Below, piece after piece: positions 55,975 to 64,000 of a stretch of 64,000 bases of DNA; the stretch's first letter is position 1; every line of letters starts with the position of its first letter. The stretch covers positions 1 to 64,000 of the forward strand of contig CALAJQ010000013.1 of assembly GCA_937922785.1 (NCBI GenBank), written 5' to 3'. The DNA comes from an uncultured Acidimicrobiales bacterium (GTDB taxonomy: Bacteria; Actinomycetota; Acidimicrobiia; Acidimicrobiales; SZUA-35). A model generated the notes under the pieces. That model was not told the DNA's origin, made no database searches, and saw only the letters and a list, made by a program, of their open reading frames with translations. The position numbers and the translations under genes were made by a program.

Positions 55975-57635
55975 GACCCCCTGGCGTAGTGATGCGACTA
56001 GAGCGGATGGGTTCGTTCTTCCCGACACGCCTTAGTTTCATGCGCTCGCTAGTTAGGACTCTGGACGACGAAGGCGCCTCAGTAAGCCGGCCCGTGTGGG
56101 AGATGGACGATGAGGGATTTGGTCGGGCCGTCTACTCTGTGGACCTCAGCGGGCACACGTACTCACTGGTTGCAATCTCCTCCCAACTCGATTCCACTCA
56201 GCGAACCGATCGGGTAATCGCCGAAGCTTGGGACGCAGCATTTGTTCTGTTTGATGGTGTGCCAAGCACGGCTGACCTTGATCGACTTGAAGCCAACGCA
56301 CCGCTTCAAGAGGCAGGCCGCTTCTTGCCGTCAGACCTTGTGCTGTCGCGCGCCAACAAATCGGTCAGGCTGTTCGACCACGTCGTGTCGGCGCTGGCCG
56401 AGGGACGGCAGCCCGATATGAAGATGGTTAGCTCGATTGGCTACCTGATGAGAACTACGGCGGTCTATGGCAACGGAAAGTTTGGAATCGCTGACCGAAC
56501 CAAGCTAATTGACCGCCCAGGCATGGACCACCCCTTTAGGGCCGAGATGTTAACTGTGTGGCTGATTCGCGGTTTCACCCATGATCTGGCCGAACACGTC
56601 GCCGTCGCTCAGTCAACTGACGGCGCCGCACGGCTTGATGATTCCACTAAGCGATTCCTAGGTATTGGCAACTCAACAGGGTTGGGGATGGCGCCATTCC
56701 TAGTGAGTCACCCTGTGCTGATTAACAACTGGATGTTGGTTCGAGAAACTGCGTTGCAGCGAGTGCGCGAAGTGGCAGATGCTACTGAGGCCGAGATTGC
56801 AACGGTGGTGCGGCTTATCAAGCGGGCGCAGCAGCACTGTCGAGAATGGAACGTGCCAGACGATCGGCAAATGAGCCGGGTCGTCTCTCTTCGGGCCGAG
56901 CTTGAGGCCCTAGCTGAAGTAGCAACGCATGACTGGCTAGCGGCCAAGCAATATCCGTGGGATCGGCTAGTCAGAGAGTCCGAGCAGCACTCTCTGGAAT
57001 GTCAGGAACTAGTGGTTGGGCTTGTTCTGGAGCCTTACGGCGAACTCGTGGATGGGCTGGCTCATTGCATGGCAACTACATTTGAGGCACGGCTTGACCC
57101 GGCTATGACGTTGGCCGAACTAAAGCAGATAATTGAGGTCGATTTCGCCTGGGCGCTTGAAATCGATTTCAGTTCAGTCGCTGAGTCTTGCCAATTTTGG
57201 TACGTATCGGAAGAGAAGCTCGAACCGCGGCTGGGCCTGCGTTACGAGGAGCCAGGCGCCGAGCTTGAACAGCCACTGGACATAGCCAGAAGGGTTCAGC
57301 TACTTGGTGCTGATGTCAGTCGGCTTCAGAATCTGGCCTCACAGACTGTGGCTGAGTTCTTGGTGGCCCATCCGAATCATCGGTTTGCCGTGCGTCGAGT
57401 TCAGAATCTAAGCCGCCATCCGTATTCAGAGATTCGTGACAACCTGATCGGGGAGCAATGCCTCCCGATCGACATGTTGAGATCAAAGCTGTCCTTTTTC
57501 GGGGCGTCAAAGTTTGATCCCAAGTCTGACCGGTGGACTCGAATAACGATGTACCAAGGTGCACCTCTCTTTAGCGATCTCGCCGATAGTGGGCGAAACA
57601 ACGATGACTGGTGGCTGCCAGTTATGGCTTCGTGA
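55971..57635 (+). CDS. Uncharacterised 554-aa protein linked to M19-like and DUF3726 genes
   Basis: I do not recognise a characterised family. The frame begins GTG (55971; ATG 55992 possible) and soon reads LERMGSFFPTRLSFMRSLVR. There is no signal peptide or membrane helix. Several stretches look conserved: EAWDAAFVLFDGVPSTADLD, SSIGYLMRTTAVYGNGKFG, FLGIGNSTGLGMAPFLVSHP followed by VLINNWMLVRE, and NLIGEQCLPIDMLRSKLSFF near the C-terminus. Much of it is predicted helical with many Arg/Glu pairs. Overlaps of 4 nt with both neighbours mark a tight three-gene operon. I recall similar proteins beside DUF3726 genes in other bacteria, but no function. Confidence 0.75.
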   Translation: MRPPGVVMRLERMGSFFPTRLSFMRSLVRTLDDEGASVSRPVWEMDDEGFGRAVYSVDLSGHTYSLVAISSQLDSTQRTDRVIAEAWDAAFVLFDGVPSTADLDRLEANAPLQEAGRFLPSDLVLSRANKSVRLFDHVVSALAEGRQPDMKMVSSIGYLMRTTAVYGNGKFGIADRTKLIDRPGMDHPFRAEMLTVWLIRGFTHDLAEHVAVAQSTDGAARLDDSTKRFLGIGNSTGLGMAPFLVSHPVLINNWMLVRETALQRVREVADATEAEIATVVRLIKRAQQHCREWNVPDDRQMSRVVSLRAELEALAEVATHDWLAAKQYPWDRLVRESEQHSLECQELVVGLVLEPYGELVDGLAHCMATTFEARLDPAMTLAELKQIIEVDFAWALEIDFSSVAESCQFWYVSEEKLEPRLGLRYEEPGAELEQPLDIARRVQLLGADVSRLQNLASQTVAEFLVAHPNHRFAVRRVQNLSRHPYSEIRDNLIGEQCLPIDMLRSKLSFFGASKFDPKSDRWTRITMYQGAPLFSDLADSGRNNDDWWLPVMAS

Positions 57636-58132
57636 TCTGTTCCCAGAACGAGATCGTCGCCGTCATCTACAAGGCAGCGATTGGATCGGGTCTAGCCGTT
57701 GGGATCGCCCAGGACCTGGCCCAGGCCGGGGCACTGCTTTGCGCGGAGGGCAAACCAGGCGTTGCGCTTGCTATCGAGAGTTTTGATGAGGATGTGGCGA
57801 GCTGGTGTTCCGCGTTTGACCTGCTGGCGTGCGGCAGCCAAACCGAAGTCACAGTTGTGCTGGAAGCTGCCGCCGATGTGTTGTGGGCCCTCGGAGTGCT
57901 GGCCGGCCGCGCCTATGGGATTACCTACCATCACGAGGTCGCAAGTGGCACTGCTGTGGTGACTTGTGTTGCGGGCGCTCCAGCTGCTTGGATCGCAGGG
58001 TCTACTGGGGCAGTAGAAGTAGCTGAGGCCGATCTTGAGCGCGCACACGCGTTGGCCCACAAGACTTACGTTCCAGCGACCGAAGCATCACGTATCAGCG
58101 GCGCTGGCGCTGGCCTGACTGACAACGACTGA
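57632..58132 (+). CDS. DUF3726-domain protein
   Basis: About 166 aa from the GTG at 57632, which overlaps the upstream stop by 4 nt (GTGA); the frame is open to 57611. The N-terminal sequence CSQNEIVAVIYKAAIGSG, LAVGIAQDLAQAGALL and GKPGVALAI matches the DUF3726 pattern as I remember it. The protein ends KTYVPATEASRISGAGAGLTDND, an apparently conserved tail. Alanine-rich, soluble, no signal peptide. No biochemical role is known to me. Third gene of the operon with the M19-like and 554-aa proteins. Confidence 0.72.
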   Translation: MICSQNEIVAVIYKAAIGSGLAVGIAQDLAQAGALLCAEGKPGVALAIESFDEDVASWCSAFDLLACGSQTEVTVVLEAAADVLWALGVLAGRAYGITYHHEVASGTAVVTCVAGAPAAWIAGSTGAVEVAEADLERAHALAHKTYVPATEASRISGAGAGLTDND

Positions 58133-58329
58133 GCCTCCAGATTCGGCATTCGCCCGTGGTGGCCAAATACTCTAGGTAAGAAATAACTGGGTAATTGTGT
58201 CTATCTACATTGCGATCCAGTTACGATCCGTTACGCAATCGTCATATTGGCAGTCTTAGCTCGGGCGAAATGAGCGGACCAGTCAAGACAAACAAAGTGC
58301 GGAATGAATCTAAGCAAGTGGAGGAAACA
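58133..58329 (+). promoter_or_regulatory. Gap upstream of the GH26-like gene
   Basis: 197 nt with no convincing gene. It contains a 6-bp inverted repeat ATTGCG (58209-58214) / CGCAAT (58234-58239) around a tandem CGATCC-GTTA motif, and ends in a strong GGAGGAA ribosome site before the ATG at 58330. The promoter must lie here but no clear -35/-10 was found. Confidence 0.35.
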
Positions 58330-59688
58330 ATGCGAAACGCGGGTTCGCGCCATAGCCGAAAGCGGCTAGCAGGCACGTTACTAGTTCTGGCTGCCTTGAT
58401 TGGCAGTGTCATGGGAGTCGGCAGTCCGGTTCAAGCAAGAGTCAATGGTGGCGTCATGTTTGGTGCCTCGGTTGGCCCAACTCGTCAGCGCGGGCTAGCT
58501 GAAACCGAAGCACTGCTGGGCCGTCAGCTAGACCTTGTCCGGGTCTTTGAAAGCTGGGATGGCCACTCACCAAAGGCCTACTGGACCGATGTTCTCGAAG
58601 AGGGCCGGACCATGTTGATCTCGGTTAGGTCAAAGCGAAGCAACGGCTCACGGGTTAACTGGCGCCAGATCGCTGACGCTCAACCTGGCAGTCAACTCCA
58701 CAACGAGATGGTCGCCTGGGCAAAGTCAATGAGAGACGCCAAGGGTGAAATTTGGTTCACCTTCCAGCACGAGCCTGAGATCACCGAGAACCTAAGCAAC
58801 GGAAACAGTTCTGACTTCAAGGCTGCATGGCGCAAGTTCGTGTCAATCATGCGAGCCAACAATGCCAACGTAAAGTACGCCTGGATCATGAGCTCGTGGT
58901 CCTACCAGGTGAATTCGTCGGATCGCCGTTCGGCTAACAAGTGGTACCCAGGCGATGATGTCGTCGACTTCATCGGGGCTGATCCGTACAACTGGTCAAA
59001 CTGTCGAGCCAACGACGCAGTGGTTAATCGCTCAATGGCCGAAATCACAGAGTCCTTCCGTAAGTTCGGCCAAAGCCACCCGAACAAGGGTCTGATCCTG
59101 GGGGAGTGGGCATCCACTGACTTCCGGAACTCTGGCACAAAGGCCGGTTGGATCAACGACGTTCGGGCTCTGTTCAAGAAATCGGAGTGGTCACAGTTGG
59201 CAGCCATTGCCTACTACAACGCTCACGACCCGAAGTTCCCTCGATGTACTTGGGAGATCGATTCCTCCACTTCTGCGTTGAACGCTCTGAAGGCGATGGC
59301 AAACGATCCGTTCTACAACCCTGGTGGCGGTGCCCCCGACCCAGTTCCGGGCGGTGGTGACGGTGACCCAAAATTGCCTCCCGGTCCAGCAGTCGGCCCC
59401 CGACAGTCGCTGATGACAGGCCGGGTGAACTCCAACAACCAGGGTCACGCACGGTGGGTTTCAACTACATACACCGCTCCTAAGACCGGAAGTTACGTCT
59501 TCAAGATGTGGCATCAAGGCGGAAACCTCGATGCAGATATCCGAAGGACTAACGGCGCATGGATCGGAGTGCTCGGAGGTGACCTGGTCACTCGAGTAAA
59601 CCTGACCCAAGGGCAGAATTATCAAGTGGCCATTTGGGCTAAGTCCGGCGAGGGCCTATTCGAAATTAACGTTTACGCACCCCGCTAA
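58330..59688 (+). CDS. Secreted glycoside hydrolase, GH26-like, with C-terminal beta-sandwich domain
   Basis: Exported polysaccharide hydrolase (beta-mannanase or related clan GH-A enzyme). ATG 58330 is preceded by GTGGAGGAAACA at ideal spacing; 452 aa. Signal peptide: basic SRHSRKRL, then LAGTLLVLAALIGSVMGVG and a cut after VQA. The catalytic barrel (about 30-330) carries the acid/base Glu in FTFQHEPEITEN, YPGDDVVDFIGADPYNW, and the nucleophile Glu in LILGEWASTDF. After a Gly/Pro/Asp linker (PDPVPGGGDGDP) a 90-residue beta-rich domain (ARWVSTTYTAPKTGSYVFKM ... YQVAIWAKSGEGLFEINVYA) resembles a pre-peptidase C-terminal/carbohydrate-binding fold. Substrate unknown; it may trim the exopolysaccharide. 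Confidence 0.83.
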   Translation: MRNAGSRHSRKRLAGTLLVLAALIGSVMGVGSPVQARVNGGVMFGASVGPTRQRGLAETEALLGRQLDLVRVFESWDGHSPKAYWTDVLEEGRTMLISVRSKRSNGSRVNWRQIADAQPGSQLHNEMVAWAKSMRDAKGEIWFTFQHEPEITENLSNGNSSDFKAAWRKFVSIMRANNANVKYAWIMSSWSYQVNSSDRRSANKWYPGDDVVDFIGADPYNWSNCRANDAVVNRSMAEITESFRKFGQSHPNKGLILGEWASTDFRNSGTKAGWINDVRALFKKSEWSQLAAIAYYNAHDPKFPRCTWEIDSSTSALNALKAMANDPFYNPGGGAPDPVPGGGDGDPKLPPGPAVGPRQSLMTGRVNSNNQGHARWVSTTYTAPKTGSYVFKMWHQGGNLDADIRRTNGAWIGVLGGDLVTRVNLTQGQNYQVAIWAKSGEGLFEINVYAPR

Positions 59689-59710
59689 CCCTTAAAGGCT
59701 AACCATTGTG

Positions 59711-59741
59711 AGCTAGCCACCGATCCAATCGGTGGCTAGCT
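59711..59741 (+). terminator. Perfect stem-loop after the GH26-like gene
   Basis: Arms 59711-59724 and 59728-59741 are 14-bp perfect reverse complements around a CCA loop. It begins 23 nt after the stop codon. No T-run follows, but the stability and place fit a terminator for the GH26-like transcript. Confidence 0.75.
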
Positions 59742-59839
59742 GCTGACCGGAGAAACCGGATTTGGTCAGATCTGCATTAGTACCGGTACCCGCAACTAAG
59801 CAGTCAAGTTTCCAGCTACGCTTGGCGGCTTCAAGTTTT

Positions 59840-59865
59840 CGCAGCCGCATTTAGGTGCGGCTGCG
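59840..59865 (+). promoter_or_regulatory. Hairpin in the rpsA leader
   Basis: Arms 59840-59849 and 59856-59865 are 10-bp perfect reverse complements (GC-rich) around TTTAGG, 45 nt before the rpsA ATG. It could be a control element for S1, which in other bacteria autoregulates its own translation, or the end of a short upstream transcript. Confidence 0.5.
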
Positions 59866-59910
59866 GCAACGTTCTCTACTAATTATTCCCTAGAAACAGG
59901 TCCTCTACTT

Positions 59911-61305
59911 ATGTCCGATGCAACTACCGAAGCCTACGTACCCCGACAAATCATCGAAAATGATCTAGTCGGATCCCTAGATGAGGCCTATGCCGCATCC
60001 ATGGTGACCGTCGATGACGGTCAGCTAGTAACAGGTCAGGTCGTCCGCGTTGACCGCGACGAAGTGTTGCTCGACATTGGTTTCAAGAGTGAAGGCGTCA
60101 TTCCCGCTCGAGAACTCTCTATCCGTAACGACATCCCACCGTCAGAGGTTGTGTCAGTCGGAGACGAGATCGAAGCTCTCGTTCTTCAAAAAGAAGACAA
60201 AGAAGGACGTCTGCTTCTGTCCAAGAAGCGGGCCCAATACGAGCGGGCCTGGGGAACCATCGAAGCTGTCAAAGAGCGCGATGGCGTTGTTCGTGGACCG
60301 GTCATCGAAGTTGTTAAGGGCGGCCTAATCGTAGACATCGGTCTCCGAGGCTTCTTGCCAGCATCACTAGTTGAACTCCGCCGAGTTCGTGATCTCCAGC
60401 CTTATGTGGGTCGTGAACTAGACGCCAAGATCATCGAGCTCGACAAGAACCGCAACAACGTGGTTCTCAGCCGTAGAGCATTCCTTGAAGAGACCCAGAA
60501 GGAACAGCGCGAAGGCTTCTTGGCCGATCTTCAGCCAGGCGAGGTCAAGAGTGGTGTTATCTCCTCTGTTGTCAACTTCGGCGCATTCGTCGATCTTGGC
60601 GGCATGGACGGACTCATCCACGTTTCCGAGCTTTCTTGGAAGCACGTCGATCACCCAGGCTCAGTTGTAGCCGTCGGCGATGAAGTGACTGTTCAGGTCC
60701 TCGAAGTGGATCTCGACCGAGAGCGAATCAGCCTCTCTCTAAAGGCTACACAGCAGGATCCATGGCAAGAATTTGCCTCCGGTCACCGCGTTGGCGAGCT
60801 CGTTTACGGACGTGTCACCAAGCTTGTACCGTTCGGGTCCTTTGTACAGGTCGGAGACGGAATCGAAGGTTTGGTCCACATCTCGGAGATGTCGGCCCAT
60901 CACGTCGACCTACCAGAGCAGGTTGTTACCCCAGGCGAAGAGCTCTGGGTCAAGATCATCGACATCGATCTTCAGCGTCGCAGGATCAGCCTTTCGATCA
61001 AGCAGGCCGCCGAAGGTGGCGTTGTTGCCCAGGAATACCAAGAGCACTTTGGCGAGCACGCCTTTGATGCTGACGGCAACTACATCGGCCCAACCGAAGT
61101 TGACCCTGCAACAGAGGCTGCGTGGGCTGAATACTACGAAGAGTTGGGTAACACCACAGCTCCAGGCGCCGACCTTGAAGCTGAAGGCGAAGCAGCTGCC
61201 GATGGAGCCACCTCAGAAGCTCCAGCTGACGCTGCTCCAGAGGCACAAACTGCGGCCGCAGAAGCGCCGGCAGATGGTGCTGATGGCCCAGGTCAAGAAG
61301 CCTAA
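59911..61305 (+). CDS. rpsA: 30S ribosomal protein S1
   Basis: RNA-binding ribosomal protein that recruits mRNA. 464 aa with four S1 (OB-fold) repeats at about 38-108, 124-190, 210-278 and 295-365, each ending in the R/K-N/R-x-I/V-x-L-S pattern (GRLLLSKKRA, NNVVLSRRA, ERISLSLKAT, RRISLSIKQA). The C-terminal about 55 residues are Ala/Glu/Pro-rich, ending GADGPGQEA. Four domains are typical of actinobacteria. ATG at 59911. Confidence 0.96.
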   Translation: MSDATTEAYVPRQIIENDLVGSLDEAYAASMVTVDDGQLVTGQVVRVDRDEVLLDIGFKSEGVIPARELSIRNDIPPSEVVSVGDEIEALVLQKEDKEGRLLLSKKRAQYERAWGTIEAVKERDGVVRGPVIEVVKGGLIVDIGLRGFLPASLVELRRVRDLQPYVGRELDAKIIELDKNRNNVVLSRRAFLEETQKEQREGFLADLQPGEVKSGVISSVVNFGAFVDLGGMDGLIHVSELSWKHVDHPGSVVAVGDEVTVQVLEVDLDRERISLSLKATQQDPWQEFASGHRVGELVYGRVTKLVPFGSFVQVGDGIEGLVHISEMSAHHVDLPEQVVTPGEELWVKIIDIDLQRRRISLSIKQAAEGGVVAQEYQEHFGEHAFDADGNYIGPTEVDPATEAAWAEYYEELGNTTAPGADLEAEGEAAADGATSEAPADAAPEAQTAAAEAPADGADGPGQEA

Positions 61306-61454
61306 AACAACCATTTAGACACACTCGCCCTAAACGAGCGACACATTCTTTCAACAAACTGCTAACGGTTAGCCCTTCTCGGGCCGAAAGAACTCCTGAG
61401 TGAAATTGGTAACTGGAAGAACGGCTTCCGGTCCGAAACAATCAGGAGCGTGTC

Positions 61455-62357
61455 GTGAGTTCACGGCGAATGATAATTCTAATCGTGGCAGTAGTAGTGG
61501 CCGCCTTGTCGGCGTTCGGCCTACTGACCTATGTCCGAGGCATTGACGATGCTGCACAAGCAGAGGACCAGGCGGTCCAGGTTTGGTTCGTAACTACGCC
61601 AATCGCCAAAGGTACTCCTGCGAGCGAGGTCATTGAACAGCGCCTGATCAACCTGGACGACATTCCTGTCCGGTTTGCTCCTGCGACTGCAATCAAGGAT
61701 CCCGACGAAGAGCTCAAGGGCTTTGTTGCGGTTACCGACCTGCCACCAAACACGATCTTGGTTGACGGACACTTCGTTAGCCCGAACGTCGTATCTACCG
61801 GCATCACCGATCGCCTCGCTGAACGAGACATGGTCTCAGTTACATTCAGCGTAAGTCAGATTGGTGGCGTCGCCTACCTCATGGAGCCAGGCGACTACGT
61901 CAACATCCTCACCGAGTTCCCCATCGCTCGTGAAGAAGCTGGCATCACCGAAGACGTAGCGACTGAGGAGTCTCAGGCTTCCTTCGGCTCAGACGAGTTC
62001 ATTTACGATCGCTCTGAAGCTGACACCATGAGCTACGACGTTCGTTACATCTACCAAAAGGCAGAGATCCTCGCGATTGATAAGCGACTGACCGCTGACC
62101 TCGGCGAGACTGCCGGTGAAGCAGCTGCGGAGGGCAACGGTGGCATGATCACGATGGCCGTTCCACCTGAAGCGCTACAGATCATCCTGGGCATCGGTAA
62201 GGAAAACCTTTACCTATCACTCGTTCCTCAGGACTACGTGCCTTACCCAATCCCGCCGATCGACCTTCGTAGCGAGGGAGCACTGCTTCCTGCCGAGGAC
62301 GCAACCCGTTTGACCCCATACGTATCCGGTGAGGACGCCTCTACAGAGGCGCCTTAA
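61455..62357 (+). CDS. cpaB: Flp pilus assembly protein CpaB (SAF domain)
   Basis: Periplasmic/extracytoplasmic component of the Tad (tight-adherence) secretion system. 300 aa: N-terminal TM helix (MIILIVAVVVAALSAFGLLT), then a SAF/RcpC domain (VWFVTTPIAKGTPASEVIEQ; DIPVRFAPATAI; GFVAVTDLPPNTILVDGHF; VSVTFSVSQIGGVAYLMEPG; GDYVNILTEF). The late segment TMAVPPEALQIILGIGKENLYLSL is the family's second half. GTG start after GGAGCG. First gene of an operon that continues to the end of the window. Confidence 0.93.
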   Translation: MSSRRMIILIVAVVVAALSAFGLLTYVRGIDDAAQAEDQAVQVWFVTTPIAKGTPASEVIEQRLINLDDIPVRFAPATAIKDPDEELKGFVAVTDLPPNTILVDGHFVSPNVVSTGITDRLAERDMVSVTFSVSQIGGVAYLMEPGDYVNILTEFPIAREEAGITEDVATEESQASFGSDEFIYDRSEADTMSYDVRYIYQKAEILAIDKRLTADLGETAGEAAAEGNGGMITMAVPPEALQIILGIGKENLYLSLVPQDYVPYPIPPIDLRSEGALLPAEDATRLTPYVSGEDASTEAP

Positions 62358-62385
62358 GGACTCGTAGGAACTAGGAGAAGAAAAT

Positions 62386-63714
62386 ATGATCGAGAACGAC
62401 TTCAGCGAATTCGGCCTCGATGACTTCTCTGCTGGGGAGTCATTCGGAGCAGCAGACACCGACACACAGGATTTTGAATCAAGCGAATCTGCCCCTGAGG
62501 GTTTCGACCCTCGACTGCCTAACGGCGCAGGTATTGCAGTTGTTGATTCGGACCAGTCAGTCCGTGAATATCTCGCAGCTCAGCTTGGAGAGGGTGCTGC
62601 TTCGGCAGGGTCACTCGAAGAGCTCGAGCCACGCCTAGGAATGAGCCCGGTAGTAGTAGTGCTTGGACCGTCTTGTACTGATCCTTCAGATCTTGCTCGC
62701 ATTGAGTCATGGAGTCGAACCAATCCTGAAGTTGGTTCGGTCCTGGTCACCAATGAGATGTCAACGGATCTGTTGCGTTCAGCGCTTCGAGCCGGCGTCA
62801 AGGACGTACTTTCTGCTCCTATTGATCAAATGCAGCTGATCGACACGGTTAACCGTGTCGCCGAGGGTCTATCAACTCACAACCCTGGGCTTGGCGGCGG
62901 CTTTGATTCCACTCCACTCGAAGAGCTAGACGGTGATCCGGGCCGAGTTGTAACGATCTTCTCCACCAAGGGCGGATCGGGCAAGTCGGTTACTGCATCA
63001 AACGTTGCTGTTGCCCTGGCCAAGCGGTCAGATCGCCCCGTCGTCCTGATCGATGGACACCTGCAATTTGGCGACATGGCTGTGATGTTGAAGTTACAAC
63101 CGAGACATACCGTCGTGGATGCCGTTTCCCAGGTTGACAGGCTTGACTCACAACTTGTCCAGCAGCTTATGACAACTCACGAGCCAAGCGGCCTGCTGGT
63201 TTTGCCTGCACCGCTTGAGCCAACCTTTGCTGATCAGATCACCGGCCAGCAGATGGTTGGGCTGATTGAGATCATCAAGAGCTTTGCCGGACATGTCATT
63301 GTTGACCTGCCAGCGTTCTTCAACGACGTTGTAATCAGCATTCTCGAATGCTCTGACGATGTAGTAATGGTTGCCGGTCTCGACATTCCGAATATCAAGA
63401 ACGTGAAGATCGGTCTAGCCACTTTGGCGATGCTGAACATCAATTCTGAAAAGGTTCACCTGGTTCTCAACCGAGCCGATTCGAAGGTGAAGCTAGACGT
63501 TGGTGAAGTTGAGAAAACTCTCGGCATCACCGCAGCGGCCCATGTTCCATCTGATGTGGTTGTACCCATCTCTGTGAACAAAGGCAGTCCCGTAGTTCTT
63601 TCTGCGGCTAAGTCGGGCGTTGCCCGTGCGTTTGAACAACTTGCTGGTCGATTCCTTGATGGAGTCGAAAGCGAACCGGTGGCTGCTCCCAGCCGTCGCA
63701 AATTCTTTGGATAA
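62386..63714 (+). CDS. cpaE: CpaE/TadZ-like P-loop ATPase
   Basis: MinD/ParA-related ATPase that positions the Tad apparatus. 442 aa: an acidic N-terminus, an atypical receiver-like domain (about 48-165: GIAVVDSDQSVREYLAAQLG, VVVLGPSCTDPSDLARI, VKDVLSAPIDQMQLIDTV), then the ATPase with deviant Walker A STKGGSGKSVTASNVAVALA (Lys195 and Lys200), VVLIDGHLQFGDMAVML and IVDLPAFFND. ATG at 62386, 28 nt after cpaB. A C-terminal RRKFFG tail. Confidence 0.92.
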   Translation: MIENDFSEFGLDDFSAGESFGAADTDTQDFESSESAPEGFDPRLPNGAGIAVVDSDQSVREYLAAQLGEGAASAGSLEELEPRLGMSPVVVVLGPSCTDPSDLARIESWSRTNPEVGSVLVTNEMSTDLLRSALRAGVKDVLSAPIDQMQLIDTVNRVAEGLSTHNPGLGGGFDSTPLEELDGDPGRVVTIFSTKGGSGKSVTASNVAVALAKRSDRPVVLIDGHLQFGDMAVMLKLQPRHTVVDAVSQVDRLDSQLVQQLMTTHEPSGLLVLPAPLEPTFADQITGQQMVGLIEIIKSFAGHVIVDLPAFFNDVVISILECSDDVVMVAGLDIPNIKNVKIGLATLAMLNINSEKVHLVLNRADSKVKLDVGEVEKTLGITAAAHVPSDVVVPISVNKGSPVVLSAAKSGVARAFEQLAGRFLDGVESEPVAAPSRRKFFG

Positions 63715-63730
63715 GTGAGAGGTACCGGCG

Positions 63731-64000
63731 ATGTCCCTGTATAAGCGATTGCACGATAGTGAAGAAGCAGAGGCTGCGGCAGCAGCCGCAGCTGGCGGTA
63801 CGACACCACCAGTCAAGGCGTCAGGTCGAAGAGACCCGGCGTTGGATGAGCTGCGCCACCGGGTGCACTCTTCTCTGATCGAAGAACTCGGCCCGATCCT
63901 CTACGACAAGCGTCTAACTGAGGATGACCTTCGCAAGAAGGTGCACGACGCACTTCACGCAGCAATTGCTGCCGAGCGCACCCCTCTGTCGGCTGCGGAC
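63731..64000 (+). CDS. cpaF: CpaF/TadA secretion ATPase, N-terminal part (cut by window edge)
   Basis: Ninety codons are visible, from an ATG at 63731 preceded by GAGAGG. The frame starts MSLYKRLHDSEEAEAAAAAA, then LDELRHRVHSSLIEELGPIL and the helical TEDDLRKKVHDALHAAIAAE. This matches the N-terminal helical domain of type II/IV-like secretion ATPases of the Tad pilus; the ATP-binding domain lies beyond the window. Position 16 nt after cpaE supports the assignment. Confidence 0.85.
   Translation, partial: MSLYKRLHDSEEAEAAAAAAAGGTTPPVKASGRRDPALDELRHRVHSSLIEELGPILYDKRLTEDDLRKKVHDALHAAIAAERTPLSAAD

Overview
This window reads as the chromosome of an actinobacterium, most plausibly an Acidimicrobiia-type lineage. 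The evidence is a mycothiol acetyltransferase (MshD), a SigR/RsrA-like sigma/anti-sigma pair, a group II truncated haemoglobin, an F420-type PPOX flavoprotein, an ANTAR response regulator of the PdtaR type, a two-GNAT/mycothiol rather than glutathione context, an actinobacterial-length LeuA and a four-domain S1 protein. Base composition looks moderately GC-rich by eye (not computed). GTG and TTG starts and 1-4 nt stop/start overlaps are very common. No phage, transposase or CRISPR array was seen.

Layout. 1-19300: a large exopolysaccharide/capsule locus on both strands. It holds a CapD-like nucleotide-sugar enzyme (cut by the window edge), two Wzz-BY-kinase fusions, two polyprenyl-phosphate sugar-1-phosphate transferases, a GDP-mannose 3,5-epimerase, a WecG/TagA glycosyltransferase, several GT2/GT4 enzymes, two O-antigen ligase/polymerase-like proteins, a parallel beta-helix lipoprotein, a low-molecular-weight tyrosine phosphatase, a Wzz-like membrane protein and a GT2-GtrA fusion. 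19370-23400: housekeeping genes (menG, rlmN, mshD, nth), with a 48-bp perfect palindrome between menG and a small membrane protein. 23500-31200: hisDCBHAF, a GroES-like gene, hisI and trpE in one tightly overlapping operon. 31200-36750: an SGNH/MBOAT O-acylation pair, a YgfZ-like protein and a two-component system. 36790-40360: trpC-trpF-trpB-trpA. 40560-43860: a DUF3179 lipoprotein and leuA, the latter preceded by a leucine-rich leader peptide. 43865-45310: rsrA/sigR-like genes and glbO. 45465-51090: HU, fabZ, and the minus-strand fabD-fabH-fabG-acpP-fabF operon, whose FabD carries an unusual C-terminal domain. 51215-54907: tRNA-Leu(CAA), a coiled-coil protein, pdtaR and polA. 54997-58132: a compact three-gene operon of a divergent M19-type peptidase, an uncharacterised 554-aa protein and a DUF3726 protein. 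58330-61305: a secreted GH26-like hydrolase and rpsA. 61455-64000: the start of a Flp/Tad pilus locus (cpaB, cpaE/tadZ, cpaF).

How the genes fit together. The first third makes, polymerises and regulates export of a surface polysaccharide; the MBOAT/SGNH pair at 31.2-33.8 kb could acetylate such a polymer. The his/trp/leu block is amino-acid biosynthesis. Its intergenic gaps hold several unrelated short-repeat clusters with a 29-31 nt period. The most novel candidates are the M19-like/554-aa/DUF3726 operon, the FabD fusion to a lysine-less biotinyl/lipoyl-like domain, the leuA attenuator, the 48-bp palindrome and the periodic intergenic repeats. All functional calls are from reading motifs by eye; no database search was run.
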